The notes under the pieces: generated by a model
The model's input: only the letters and a program-made list of their open reading frames with translations
Told to the model about the DNA's origin: nothing
Databases searched by the model: none
Position numbers and translations under genes: made by a program
Part shown: piece by piece, positions 9,947-19,712 of the stretch
Layout of the letters: every line of letters starts with the position of its first letter
How positions within the stretch are numbered: position 1 is the stretch's first letter
NCBI RefSeq assembly: GCF_007859715.1
Contig: NZ_SJPG01000001.1
Span: forward strand, 4,490,728-4,554,727
Origin: Rubinisphaera italica
GTDB lineage: Bacteria > Planctomycetota > Planctomycetia > Planctomycetales > Planctomycetaceae
DNA length: 64,000 nucleotides
Direction of reading: 5' to 3'

Positions 9947-10834
9947 ATGCCACAACAAACGAATCATCCCTCATGGGAAGCCGCCGAACAACAGGCTGCC
10001 GAACGTCTGATTGTCATCGCACTCGAAGAAGACTTCGGCCAGCGGGGTGACGTCACCTCTTTGATGTTTATCGATCCCGCCCGAACTGGCCGGGTGCGAA
10101 TCGCGACTCGGAAGCCAGGCCGAATCGCCGGGGTTCCGATCATTCCACTGGTTCTTCAGCAAATCGATCCCACAATAAAATACAAATTGGATGGTGCAGA
10201 TGGGGATGAATTGCAGTCAGGACAATCGATTGCAGTTCTCGAAGGAGCAGTGCAGAAAATTCTGATGGCCGAGCGAACCATCCTGAATTTTATGACTCAC
10301 CTGAGCGGTGTGGCGACTTTAACAAGTTCTTACGTTGCCAAAGCCCAGGGAACGAAAGCACAAATTCTGGATACCCGCAAAACATTACCTGGTTATCGCC
10401 TGCTGGAAAAATATGCGGTCCGATGTGGTGGTGGCTGTAATCACCGAATGGGACTCTATGATGCGGTGATGCTTAAAGATAATCACCTCGCTTCCATGAC
10501 CCACAAAGCTCCTGCAGAGTTGATTTCCTCTGTGCGGGAAAAGTTTGCAGACATTTCGATCATCATCGAAATCGATCAACTCGATCAGATGCCATCCGTC
10601 CTCAGCTGGAAACCCGATGTCATTCTGCTGGACAATATGTCGAATGAAGACATGACCAAAGCCCTAAAAATACGTGATCAGCATAATAAAGATGTCTTAC
10701 TGGAAGCCTCCGGTGGCATCAATTTGCAAACGGTCGCAGCCATCGCAAACACAGGAGTCGATCGAATCAGCGTCGGAGAACTAACACACTCCGCCCCGGC
10801 TCTCGACTTAGGCTTCGACTGGATCGAACGATAA
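9947..10834 (+). CDS. nadC: Nicotinate-nucleotide pyrophosphorylase (carboxylating), NadC
   Basis: NadC converts quinolinate and PRPP to nicotinate mononucleotide in de novo NAD synthesis. Recognisable blocks are EEDFGQRGDVTS at the N-terminus, RTILNFMTHLSGVAT, LDTRKTLPGYRLLEKYAV followed by GGGCNHRMGLYDAVMLKDNH (quinolinate and phosphate contacts), and the C-terminal LEASGGIN and VDRISVGELTHS. At 295 residues it has the usual family length. It stands alone, divergent from glcF; nadA and nadB are not in the window. Confidence 0.96.
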   Translation: MPQQTNHPSWEAAEQQAAERLIVIALEEDFGQRGDVTSLMFIDPARTGRVRIATRKPGRIAGVPIIPLVLQQIDPTIKYKLDGADGDELQSGQSIAVLEGAVQKILMAERTILNFMTHLSGVATLTSSYVAKAQGTKAQILDTRKTLPGYRLLEKYAVRCGGGCNHRMGLYDAVMLKDNHLASMTHKAPAELISSVREKFADISIIIEIDQLDQMPSVLSWKPDVILLDNMSNEDMTKALKIRDQHNKDVLLEASGGINLQTVAAIANTGVDRISVGELTHSAPALDLGFDWIER

Positions 10835-10991
10835 CTCATGCTGCAAAGTTCTTATTTCTGCCACATGTTCGACTCAAAAATAGATACACAGAGTTTGATG
10901 GGACACTGGCGAAGTCCGTTTTCTTTCGTCATAATGTCAATTCAGCACTCATCCCACCTGAATATGACAACGCTATTACTGAAAGACGACT

Positions 10992-12044
10992 ATGAAAAAG
11001 ACGTCCCCCCCATTGATTCTGCTCTCCGCCACTCTGCTCCTCTCCACATTATTTGTCGCAAATGGATGGTCGGTTCTGAAAAAAACTGAAACCTCACCGG
11101 ACATGACCGCACAGGCAACCGGATTGCTCAATCAACTGGATGAACGCCAGTTAACCGTGGCCATGCTCCCCTATGCGTCCTCACAACGCGTCGACTGGCA
11201 TTTTATTCCGATGGACACCCGCAAAGGGTTGATGTTGCGACACATGACAGAGGCTCAACGCGAAAACGCACTCGGCTTACTCAAAACCTGCCTCAGTCAG
11301 GCCGGTTACAAAAAAGCTGAGTCAATCATGTCGCTCGAAAAGCTGCTTTATTCCTTTGAAAAACCGGAAACACGAGATCGTCGTGACCCACTCAAATATT
11401 ACGTCACCATTTTTGGAGATCCCCGTGAAGACAAACAATGGGGATTGAGCTTCGAAGGTCATCACCTGTCCCTGAATTTTGTTGTCGAAAATGGCGAACT
11501 GATTTCAGCCACGCCGCAGTTCTTTGCGACAAACCCGGCAACAATCAAAACCGAAAATGATCTCGGCTTCAAAATGGGCATGGCGGTATTGAAAGACGAA
11601 GAACAACTTGGCTTCGATCTGGTCAACTCATTGGACGACTCGCAGAAAAAAACGGCGGTCATCGACAAAGATGCTCCTCGCGAAATCCGCAATGCAGGCA
11701 GCGTCCATCCACCAACCGACGCTCCTGCAGGAATTCCAGCTGAGAAATTATCCAAAGAGCAACAGGCGACTCTCAAGAACCTGATCAATGTCTATGCCAA
11801 TGCCGTCCCACAAAAACGAGCAGCCGTTCGACTGGACGAAATCGAAAAGAATGGCTTTGAAAATGTCCACTTCGCATGGGCTGGAGCCACCAAACCAGGA
11901 ATCGGACACTACTACCGCATTCAGGGAAAATCATTCCTGATTGAATTCGTCAACACTCAACCCGATGCAGCTGGCAATCCCGCCAATCATATCCACTGCG
12001 TCTGGCGAGACATGGATGGCGATTTTGCCTTGCCGATCCAATAA
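10992..12044 (+). CDS. DUF3500 family secreted protein
   Basis: A signal peptide (MKKTSPPLILLSATLLLSTL) leads into a mature domain matching DUF3500: the early segment LNQLDERQLTVAMLPY, then VDWHFIPMDTRKGLML, the central FGDPREDKQWGLSFEGHHLSLNFV and the C-terminal GHYYRIQGKSFLIEFVNTQ with NHIHCVWRD. The conserved His-rich blocks suggest a metal or catalytic site, but no activity is established for the family. A strong terminator follows 27 bases after the stop. Confidence 0.82.
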   Translation: MKKTSPPLILLSATLLLSTLFVANGWSVLKKTETSPDMTAQATGLLNQLDERQLTVAMLPYASSQRVDWHFIPMDTRKGLMLRHMTEAQRENALGLLKTCLSQAGYKKAESIMSLEKLLYSFEKPETRDRRDPLKYYVTIFGDPREDKQWGLSFEGHHLSLNFVVENGELISATPQFFATNPATIKTENDLGFKMGMAVLKDEEQLGFDLVNSLDDSQKKTAVIDKDAPREIRNAGSVHPPTDAPAGIPAEKLSKEQQATLKNLINVYANAVPQKRAAVRLDEIEKNGFENVHFAWAGATKPGIGHYYRIQGKSFLIEFVNTQPDAAGNPANHIHCVWRDMDGDFALPIQ

Positions 12045-12071
12045 ATACGGTAATAGATGTTCTTTGATGAC

Positions 12072-12104
12072 AAAACGCCTGAGGCGATGAACCTCAGGCG
12101 TTTT
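12072..12104 (+). terminator. Strong intrinsic hairpin terminator
   Basis: Perfect 13-base inverted repeat AAAACGCCTGAGG / CCTCAGGCGTTTT around a 7-base loop, with the T-run inside the second arm. It sits just after the DUF3500 stop and before tRNA-Leu. The A-rich left arm would let it act in both directions. Confidence 0.9.
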
Positions 12105-12154
12105 CATTTGTCCTGATGGAACAAACCTGATAAAATCCATTATCATAAAACTCT

Positions 12155-12236
<82 letters not shown>

Positions 12237-12285
12237 TTTTTATTGCTTCAATATGCTATTTGTCTTGCTGGTTTGACAAATTGAT

Positions 12286-13260
12286 TCAGCGAGTTGTTTG
12301 CTTGAGATGGACCGTTTTGCCATCCGTACTCAGAATCTGGGTGTTGGTCAACGCGTTTCCGAAGCGGTTGAAGTCGTGGAAAGTCCAGGCGATCTGCTTG
12401 TCTTTGGTGATTTCGATCACTTGTGGATTGTCCGGGCCAGCATGACAATTACCGAGCACGATATTTCCATTCGGCAAGACCTGCAGGGTTGTTACCCAGG
12501 CCAGTTGAATGCCGGGGAGTTCGTTTTGGTCGAGCGACCAGACTACTTTTTTCTCTGGGGTCACTTCAATCACCCGATGGCCGTTGCCCGTTGAGATCAG
12601 AGTGTTTCCATTCTTGAGGCGAAGTGCGGCAAAGCATTGATTGCCGTAAGCTTCAACTCCGTGACCGTCACGAGGTTTCTCGCCAAACAAGGGAACTTCG
12701 TATTCCCAGATAATTTTTCCCTCTCGATTATATTCTCGGACTAGCCCCTCACCTTCATGGCAGACCAGGTAGTTCCCATTATCAAGTGTTCGGACAAGAC
12801 GCGTATCACGATGAGCATGAGGTTGCTTGACCTGGAGTGGAATCGTGTGAACAACATTCCCATGAGGATCAACTTCGAGGATCCGGGAAGTTCCTGATTC
12901 CACGACCATCGTATTGCCATTTTTCAATCGTTCGAAGGCGTGGACTTCGACTTTTTTCTTTGTTCCCTGCCCAGCCTGAAATTCCCAGACCACTTCATCG
13001 GTTGCCGGGTTGACTTCGACAATTCTCTTCCAGTTCGTTTGAAACAGCACATTCCCATTGCTCAGCAAATGCAGGTCGTGAAGAGGTCCTATCTTGTGTG
13101 TCCACTGGGGTAGACCATCTTCATTGATGATTGCAATGATCTGTTTCGAGGAGTCTGCGGTCAGAAACGAGTGTTGAACTTGCGAGTCTTTTGCATTCGC
13201 GAAATCAGTAACAGCGAATGCACATGTTACGAAAAAAGTCAGAAGAACGGTTCGAACCAT
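12286..13260 (-). CDS. Secreted PQQ-like beta-propeller protein
   Basis: A signal peptide (MVRTVLLTFFVTCAFAV, cleavage near ANA) precedes a repetitive domain with recurring units such as LHLLSNGNVLFQT, FERLKNGNTMVVES, VRTLDNGNYLVC, LRLKNGNTLIST and LQVLPNGNIVLG, each followed by an EV[TND]P strand. The L-x-NGN-x-L/V repeat is typical of six- or seven-bladed propellers of the PQQ-like/arylsulfotransferase type. No catalytic residues were assigned. It converges on tRNA-Leu with a 49-base gap. It is probably a periplasmic or surface protein. Confidence 0.8.
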   Translation of the reverse strand: MVRTVLLTFFVTCAFAVTDFANAKDSQVQHSFLTADSSKQIIAIINEDGLPQWTHKIGPLHDLHLLSNGNVLFQTNWKRIVEVNPATDEVVWEFQAGQGTKKKVEVHAFERLKNGNTMVVESGTSRILEVDPHGNVVHTIPLQVKQPHAHRDTRLVRTLDNGNYLVCHEGEGLVREYNREGKIIWEYEVPLFGEKPRDGHGVEAYGNQCFAALRLKNGNTLISTGNGHRVIEVTPEKKVVWSLDQNELPGIQLAWVTTLQVLPNGNIVLGNCHAGPDNPQVIEITKDKQIAWTFHDFNRFGNALTNTQILSTDGKTVHLKQTTR

Positions 13261-13352
13261 CAGAAGAGACTCCAGAAAGGATTCCGTTTGTGAATTGATC
13301 TATCAGCATAACGATAAATCCGATGAAAACCAATCGCCGAAAAGACTCACGG

Positions 13353-14216
13353 TCAATCCATATTTTTGAACTCAGGCTTCTCGGGTTTGACATAAAAGTC
13401 GGACAGATCGAGTTTCCCGGACTGCTCGGCTTCGAGAATTTTCAAGCGCATTTCGAGTTGCTGGAGACGCTGTTCGATAATTGGATCGAGGCGTTCGCTC
13501 AGCGGTGGTTGGGGTCGAGGAACTTTTGGGTAGCCCAGATGTCGCTGTAAAGCTGCGAACATATAAAGAGGATCGCGACCGTGGTTCGCCTGGGCGATAC
13601 GTCCTTCCTGCAAGCCGAAAAGGACTGGATAAGAGGGAAGATATTCCGGATTCTCAGTGCGTCGCCGCACTTCCTGCACGCGATATTCCGAACGCGAATA
13701 AATCATTTCCGAAAACTCAATGGCCCCGAGTGACTGCCGGACTTTACTGATCCAATCTCTCCAGTGTTCGTCATACATGGGATCTTTGCCCATCGCCTGC
13801 AGGCCATCCTGATATCCGAGCCGATTCCGGGAGAGGGCTTCAAACTGATAGATGAACAGCCCTTGGGGTGTCGCTTTTTCCAGAGCGAGAAACTCGGCTT
13901 CTTTTTCGAGAATTTCCAGACCGATCCGCATATCGAACCGCGTGCGATCCTGCTCGGCTTGACGAAAGACAAAACTCTGGAAGGGTGTGAAATAATGTCC
14001 GAGACGCGCCATACCTCCTGATACTCGGCCGTGTAGCATCATTTCCGAAGCCATGAAATTGATGGCAAGCGGAAGTTGAGTTGTCGAAAGAATTTCCTGC
14101 GAAATCACCTGCAGAACTTCCTGAGCAGGCAAATCGTTATCGAGTCGTTCTCGATATGTGCGAAAAAAGTAAGCCTGTTCGACATATTCTTCACGATTGT
14201 GCAACGGGGTGTTCAA
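13353..14216 (-). CDS. Conserved hypothetical protein
   Basis: A 287-residue soluble protein without signal peptide or membrane segment. It is mostly helical by composition, with many charged residues and a C-terminal coiled-coil-like stretch ([20 protein letters not shown]). I recognise no family. It is transcribed with holA on the same strand, which lies 95 bases upstream. Clean coding statistics and convergence with no overlap support a real gene. Confidence 0.7.
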   Translation of the reverse strand: MNTPLHNREEYVEQAYFFRTYRERLDNDLPAQEVLQVISQEILSTTQLPLAINFMASEMMLHGRVSGGMARLGHYFTPFQSFVFRQAEQDRTRFDMRIGLEILEKEAEFLALEKATPQGLFIYQFEALSRNRLGYQDGLQAMGKDPMYDEHWRDWISKVRQSLGAIEFSEMIYSRSEYRVQEVRRRTENPEYLPSYPVLFGLQEGRIAQANHGRDPLYMFAALQRHLGYPKVPRPQPPLSERLDPIIEQRLQQLEMRLKILEAEQSGKLDLSDFYVKPEKPEFKNMD

Positions 14217-14311
14217 TCAACTCGCCTTAAAAACAGGAACTCATGTCAATGTTCTGCTGACATTACCATACTTTGGTAACCCGACGCGAATGCAAAGCAT
14301 AGATTGCCCGT

Positions 14312-15310
14312 TTACGGAGAAAGTTCAACCAGTAATCGTTCGATTAATAAACGAGGGGGAAGTGAACTTTCGCCTTTCATTCCCAGGTCGACTTTGGCAA
14401 GTAGTTCCGGGATTCGTTCTGCTCGTTCGCGTCCCAGTTTTCGCAAGTAGGTTTCGGTCGGTCCGACATCGCGGGGAAAAATGCCTGCCTGTTTGAGAGC
14501 GGGTCCGAGTTGACGGGTTTTCGCAGAAATGCGAACCGCCTTGACAATTTTTCGATAAACGAACGAGATGCCTCCCAGTAATTTTTGCGGAGCTTCGCCA
14601 GCAGTCATCAGCTTATTGAGTTCAACGAGTGCCATATCGAGCTGACCATCCCGCACGCCGTTAATCATGTTCCAGGTTGTTTCCAGTCGCCAGCCTCCGA
14701 CCAGAGCTCGCACATCTTCATTGGTTATCTTTTTGTTCTGTCCAACATAGGAAGCGAGCTTATCGAGTTCCTGATCGAGCAATCCGACTGAGGTTCCTGC
14801 CAGGTCAATCAACAATTGACCCGCCTGTCGGCTGATTGTCTTTTCAAATTTGTGAGCCGCATGGGAGACAACCCAACCCTGTAACTGAGCCCCTTTCAAT
14901 TCGCCGCATTCGATCGCTTCTCCTGTCTTCTGGACCTTCTTAGCCAGTTTTGTCGATTTTGGCCAGCTTTTCACATCGAGAATCAGCAGTGAAGACTTTG
15001 CCGGGTTGTCCGCATATTTTTCCAGTTGCGGGCGATTTGCAGAGACAAAATCGTCAGCCGCATTGATGATGACACAGCGTTTTCCACTCCACATCGAAAT
15101 CGTCTTCAATTCATCCGCGACACTTCGCCACTCGGCTTCCCGCCCTTCCAGAAATGTAGCCAGTTCATGGGCATCCGCATCGGGCCCGTAAACTGTCTGC
15201 AAAAACAGTTGCTGGACCTGCTGCTTCAAGAACCGTTCGCCGCCAAAGAGGACGACGATCGGTGGAACCGTTTTCAATTCTGATTGAGTAAGAAATTCTG
15301 TGGCGTGCAT
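14312..15310 (-). CDS. holA: DNA polymerase III subunit delta (HolA)
   Basis: The delta subunit is the wrench of the clamp loader and opens the beta sliding clamp. The 332-residue length fits, and typical features are present: the N-terminal [13 protein letters not shown] strand-loop (a degenerate P-loop position), the WSGKRCVII strand, the [35 protein letters not shown] helical block, and the C-terminal [21 protein letters not shown] collar segment. It is an isolated housekeeping gene between a hypothetical protein and the repeat-bearing spacer. Confidence 0.92.
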   Translation of the reverse strand: MHATEFLTQSELKTVPPIVVLFGGERFLKQQVQQLFLQTVYGPDADAHELATFLEGREAEWRSVADELKTISMWSGKRCVIINAADDFVSANRPQLEKYADNPAKSSLLILDVKSWPKSTKLAKKVQKTGEAIECGELKGAQLQGWVVSHAAHKFEKTISRQAGQLLIDLAGTSVGLLDQELDKLASYVGQNKKITNEDVRALVGGWRLETTWNMINGVRDGQLDMALVELNKLMTAGEAPQKLLGGISFVYRKIVKAVRISAKTRQLGPALKQAGIFPRDVGPTETYLRKLGRERAERIPELLAKVDLGMKGESSLPPRLLIERLLVELSP

Positions 15311-15423
15311 GAATCAATTTGATTTAAATAGTAAGAGAATCGAGCGTTTAGTCTTTATACCATGTTCCATACGAAAACCGGAGAATTAAAAAACTCTAGA
15401 CAATCTGACTTTTGAATTTTTTG

Positions 15424-15552
15424 AAACACAGAGGCACAGAGGACACAGAGATTTTGTGAGAGATCTGGAGTGAGATAAACGCTTAAATTCTGTAGAAGCC
15501 TTGGATTAAAGGCTTCTCTGTGTTCTCTGTGTCCTCTGTGCCTCTGTGGTTT
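15424..15552. repeat. Inverted CACAGAGG-type dispersed repeat
   Basis: Two arms, 15424-15451 and 15524-15552, are near-perfect inverted copies differing by one inserted G. Each is built from the unit CACAGAGG(C/A)CACAGAGG. Translated, they give the RHRGHREHRE / LCVLCASV pattern known from spurious annotations in many environmental genomes. The rest of the 417-base spacer between holA and the methyltransferase gene holds nothing else recognisable. Confidence 0.8.
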
Positions 15553-15727
15553 ATCATTATTCAAATCCATTTGGCCGATTTTGAATTCCGACTCCGTGTT
15601 AAGAAACAGGTTCTTCTTGTAGTTCTTAATATATGAAAGGGGGATGAATTAAATGGACACGCTTTACTAAACAAGTCTGTTGTCTGCAAATCGTAAATGG
15701 AAATCCGGTTTCCATTTGGACCAGAGT

Positions 15728-17491
15728 TTAATTATTTAAATTCCATTTCGTCTGGAATCGCGATGCCAGATAGTTCTGCCAGGCCAGTTCACCGAATAAT
15801 TCGGGAGTCTGGGGCATCACTCTGATCGACAAGTTGTTTTCAGCAACACCAACCAGAACCGCTAAGGCTTTTCGATCCAGAGACTCGACCCGTAGTTTCA
15901 GGTTCAATGTTTCTCCGCAATAAAGGGGTTCGTCCGCAGCGATCAAGAATAGACCGGAGCATTCAGGGAGTTTACTGATCAGTGAGTCATCAAGTTTCTC
16001 TGGAGCAGATAATCGTCGTTCAATCGAATCGTCATAAGCGGCAGCCAGAATACTGGCACGTTTATGGGCGATGCCTGTTTGACGGGACAGCATTACAGCT
16101 GCCCAGCGGTACTTGAATGTCGTTGCTCCTGGACTGAGAAGTCTGGCTCGGTCATTAAATCGCTGCAGCAATTCCGGATCACTCATGATCTCTGTCAGAT
16201 GGTTCGTTTGTGTCTCGACCAGCAGTGTCTGCAGGCTGATTTCACATCCCGAAAGAATTGTATCAATCTCTGGCCAACTCATATCAGTTCGACGGGGACA
16301 GGGAACCTCCTGCAATTCACCATCGCGACGTAATCGCAGCAGTAACAGATTCCAGGTTTGAGGATCACCAAATAATCCTGCTTGTCGACAGGACTCATGA
16401 AATGCGGCATTCAAATCAGGATCAAGCAGAAGACGATCGACGGAATAGCCTTGATGAGCCGCAAGGAAGGCTTCTTTGAGACCTGCCAGAGTCAACCGGA
16501 GTGGGGTTTCGGCGGCTGCTTCTTCTTGATGGATGTTCGTTCGATTCTGAGCACGAGCAGACTTTTTAGCCCAGGTTCCGGGAGCACTCATTGTCGGTTC
16601 TGCAGAGCCATCGAGTTGATCACCGACGGAAATCTTTTTCAATCGTTCCCGGCTCGCTTTGACATAGTCTTCCGACAACTCAAATCCGAGGTATTTTCGT
16701 CCCAGTTTCTTTGCAACCGCCAGCGTCGTTCCGCTGCCGGCGAACGGATCGACGACCAGTTCGTTTTCACGCGAACAGTTTCGAATGATGCGTCCCAGCA
16801 ATTGTTCCGGCATCTGGCAGCCATGGAAACCGGCTCGCTCTTTGAATGTTCCAGCGACTCGCGGAAAGTACCAGGTGTCTTCATCGGACTGAAAACGCGA
16901 TTCGAGATCCTGAGGTCGCAATGTCCAGGTTTGCTGATCGTCGGCATGCAAGTCGCCCACGGCATCACTCGGAGAAATGATCCAGGTATCATCCGGCAGA
17001 CGGCCTTTAGGATTCGCACGTTTGTCGTTGTAAACGAGTTGCCGGGCAGAGGGGATGCGATTTTCGAGATCCTCTCCCAGGAACGTGAACTGCTTGGGAT
17101 CCTTCACTAGGTAAAACAGATGAGCATGGGACCGGCTGTATTTATTTTTGCAATTCACACCGAAGGTGTAGTACCAGATGACCCAACTGCGAGGATGAAA
17201 GCCAATTTCCTGAGCAGCCAGCTTTAACTCAGCAGCGTATTCATCGCCAATCGCCAGCCAGAAAGTACCATCCTTTTTGAGGGCATTGTAGACGGCCTGC
17301 ATCCAGTTTGTGGACCATTCGAGATACTGATCCCGTTCGAGTCGATCGTCGTATTCATCGTATTCATAGCCGATATTGAACGGGGGATCGGCAAAAACCA
17401 GATCGACACTGTTAGGTTCCAAACCGTTCAGCCCGGCTACGCAATCCTCATGGGAAATTCGATTGTACAGCTTAAATTCCGTATCCAGCAT
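15728..17491 (-). CDS. Beta-class DNA N6-adenine/N4-cytosine methyltransferase with GIY-YIG-like C-terminus
   Basis: Motif IV (DPPF, residues 35-38) precedes the S-adenosylmethionine-binding motif I (DPFAGSGTT, 248-256), the beta-class order, with the target-recognition region between them. The Phe in DPPF favours N6-adenine. Residues 290-330 look like a disordered linker, and about 250 further residues form an extension not needed for methylation. Its last 77 residues (C511 onward) align with the GIY-YIG nuclease core: GLF (513-515), YCG (524-526) then GETLNL, Arg534, and the final block W-Q572-N-Y-L to W-N584. The catalytic Glu position is Gln572. A CAGGAG site 8 bases before the ATG fixes the start. 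No restriction enzyme gene adjoins it, so the methyltransferase seems solitary. Confidence 0.9.
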   Translation of the reverse strand: MLDTEFKLYNRISHEDCVAGLNGLEPNSVDLVFADPPFNIGYEYDEYDDRLERDQYLEWSTNWMQAVYNALKKDGTFWLAIGDEYAAELKLAAQEIGFHPRSWVIWYYTFGVNCKNKYSRSHAHLFYLVKDPKQFTFLGEDLENRIPSARQLVYNDKRANPKGRLPDDTWIISPSDAVGDLHADDQQTWTLRPQDLESRFQSDEDTWYFPRVAGTFKERAGFHGCQMPEQLLGRIIRNCSRENELVVDPFAGSGTTLAVAKKLGRKYLGFELSEDYVKASRERLKKISVGDQLDGSAEPTMSAPGTWAKKSARAQNRTNIHQEEAAAETPLRLTLAGLKEAFLAAHQGYSVDRLLLDPDLNAAFHESCRQAGLFGDPQTWNLLLLRLRRDGELQEVPCPRRTDMSWPEIDTILSGCEISLQTLLVETQTNHLTEIMSDPELLQRFNDRARLLSPGATTFKYRWAAVMLSRQTGIAHKRASILAAAYDDSIERRLSAPEKLDDSLISKLPECSGLFLIAADEPLYCGETLNLKLRVESLDRKALAVLVGVAENNLSIRVMPQTPELFGELAWQNYLASRFQTKWNLNN

Positions 17492-17624
17492 CGGCGACTC
17501 CTGAAGGTGAGTCGATACTATATCAACTGAGCCTCAAATCGTCAGGGATTTGAAGCAGAAGAAATTCTGCACTACGGGAAGTTTTATACCGAGCAATGCG
17601 GGCCATCCCAACAGACAATTCACA

Positions 17625-19166
17625 TTAATCTCTTGTCGGTGCAGACTGGATTTCTTCGAGTCGATTAATCAACTCCTCCGCTTTCTGCGGAAATTCTTCG
17701 ATGACGTTTTTGGATTCACCGGCATCTTTGTCGAGCTGATAAAGTTCGTACAGGCCTTCACTCGTTTTCTCGAAAGTCTTACCGTTGTTTTTCTTGTTTC
17801 GATAGGCAACAAGCTTCCAGTCGCCAACTCGTAATCCAAGAGCACTTGTGCCCTGTTCAACAGTTTCTGTTCGTCCAGCCGCATCCGGTTTTCCGAGGAG
17901 GGCATTAAGAACGTTCAAGCTGTCTGGAAATGCCTCTTCAGGAATAGGTTGCTTGACCAGTTCAGCCATGCTGGTGGCCAGGTCGACCGTATTGACGATT
18001 GCCTGTGATTCTCCTACTGGAATTGTCCCTGGCCAACGTGTGAGGAACGGAGTACAGCATCCCCCTTCGTAGGCACTGTATTTGCCACCGCGGAATACAC
18101 CGGAAGGAGTATGCTTCCCCAGTTGCGTAACGGCTCCATCGACATAGCCATCATCGAGGACCGGGCCATTGTCGCTGCAAAAGATTACGAGTGTTTTTTT
18201 CGTCAGATTGAGGCGATCAAGCGTATTGAGAACTTCACCAACCTGCCAGTCGAGTTCGAGGATGGCATCGCCCCGATATCCGAGTTTGGATTTCTTCTGA
18301 AAGCGTTCGTGGGGCATTCGAGGAACATGGATATCGTGCGAGGAGAAGAACAGAAAGAAAGGTTTGTCCTTGTGCGTTTCAATCCACCTGGCAGAGTGGC
18401 TGACCCATTTGTCAGCCAGGTCTTCATCCCGCCAGCGAGCGGCATGTCCACCCGAGTAGAATCCAATCCGGCTGATGCCATTGTGTATTGTTTGATTGTG
18501 TCCGTGCGACCAATCCATTTTCAGAGTGTCTCGATGCGTCAAACCAGTCGGTTGCCCATCAGGATTTGTCTTGCCGACCCACAACGGGTCATTCGGATCG
18601 AGATTAACGACACGATGATCATCCACATAAACCTGCGGGACACGATCGTTCGTCGTCGGTAACAAATAACAATGATCAAATCCAATTTCACAAGGACCGG
18701 GCTTGAGGTCTCCATTCCAGTCGGGCTCTTTGCCTTCCCCTAATCCAAGATGCCACTTGCCGATCACTGCCGTTTCATAGCCGGCGTCATCCAGAACTGA
18801 GGCAATGGTCGGAGTTCCCGGTTGAATCAGAGCCGTGGCATTTGGAGGAGCGATTCCTGTTCCCGGCTGACGAAACGCATACATGCCGGTCAGAAAGGAA
18901 AACCGGGTGGGCGTGCAGGTAGAAGCCGAGCAATATCCCTGACGGAATAATTGTCCTTCACGAGCAAGCCGATCGATGTTGGGAGTTTCAATTTCGCTCG
19001 CACCGTAACAACTGAGATCTCCATACCCGAGATCATCGGCCATAATGACGATGATATTCGGGCGGGGCGGTTGTGCGGCTGGAAGAGAGCCGGGGGCCAG
19101 AAATTGAAAAATCACTGGCAAGGTCAAAGAAACCAGCAATGTCGTAATTTGGTGTGCGGGAAACAT
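17625..19166 (-). CDS. Secreted sulfatase (FGE-dependent, arylsulfatase type)
   Basis: The sulfatase signature CTPTR (in SASTCTPTRFSFLTG) places the Cys that formylglycine-generating enzyme oxidises. The metal-binding VIMADDLGYGD segment lies near the N-terminus, GKWHLG follows the signature, and DNGPVLD supplies further ligands. Translation most likely starts at ATG 19166, which gives a signal peptide ending near SLPAAQ; an upstream in-frame start at 19232 adds 22 residues without export features. It hydrolyses sulfate esters outside the cytoplasm, probably of sulfated polysaccharides; the exact substrate cannot be read. A second sulfatase lies at 25879. Confidence 0.93.
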   Translation of the reverse strand: MFPAHQITTLLVSLTLPVIFQFLAPGSLPAAQPPRPNIIVIMADDLGYGDLSCYGASEIETPNIDRLAREGQLFRQGYCSASTCTPTRFSFLTGMYAFRQPGTGIAPPNATALIQPGTPTIASVLDDAGYETAVIGKWHLGLGEGKEPDWNGDLKPGPCEIGFDHCYLLPTTNDRVPQVYVDDHRVVNLDPNDPLWVGKTNPDGQPTGLTHRDTLKMDWSHGHNQTIHNGISRIGFYSGGHAARWRDEDLADKWVSHSARWIETHKDKPFFLFFSSHDIHVPRMPHERFQKKSKLGYRGDAILELDWQVGEVLNTLDRLNLTKKTLVIFCSDNGPVLDDGYVDGAVTQLGKHTPSGVFRGGKYSAYEGGCCTPFLTRWPGTIPVGESQAIVNTVDLATSMAELVKQPIPEEAFPDSLNVLNALLGKPDAAGRTETVEQGTSALGLRVGDWKLVAYRNKKNNGKTFEKTSEGLYELYQLDKDAGESKNVIEEFPQKAEELINRLEEIQSAPTRD

Positions 19167-19712
19167 GTTTAATCCTATCAGTGCGGTGCAAGTGCTGATT
19201 TCGTAGTGGAAATAACATGGTACGCCTGACAATACTCAAAAATCAAATCTTACGCGGATGTCGTAGATACCAGGAGGCTGGGCACTTGAAGATTTAATCA
19301 TCGCACAGTTACTCCATACGGTCATGGTCTGGTAGAGGTAAAGGTATTCTCGGACTAACCAGGACCCAATGCGGAATGATTCGTGTCAACAAAAACAGAC
19401 TCGATCTTAAAGTCGATCATCTGGAAAATCGTTAGTTTGGTCAGCTCAATATTTCAAATTAACAAGAACCGCACTGGGAGCCTTGGCAGTTTAGGTGCTT
19501 TGCAGGGGCCGTAAAATCGATTCGATTACGAATCCAATTTGGCAAGTTCACGTAAAACGTTTTCCACTTGAGGGGGCATTGGGATACAATAGTTATCCCT
19601 GTCTAATCTGAAGAATGTGCTTTTCATAAGAGAAAGACACTAAACACTCTTGGTTGAGAGGAAGCTCCTCTGCCATTAGAAACCTGAAATCGTCGAAATC
19701 AAAATACTGATC
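19167..19712. other. Intergenic region between divergent genes
   Basis: About 545 bases between the sulfatase start and the TPR gene must hold both promoters. A short palindrome GGGATA-7 bases-TATCCC lies at about 19580-19599. No RNA gene, repeat family member or small gene could be supported. Confidence 0.4.

Noticed and set aside
15355..15570. 71-codon frame with RHRGHREHRE and LCVLCASV
   Set aside because: Produced by the CACAGAGG repeat; the same spurious peptide appears in many genomes.
16382..17110. 242-codon frame on the plus strand
   Set aside because: Antisense to the methyltransferase motifs; no independent evidence.
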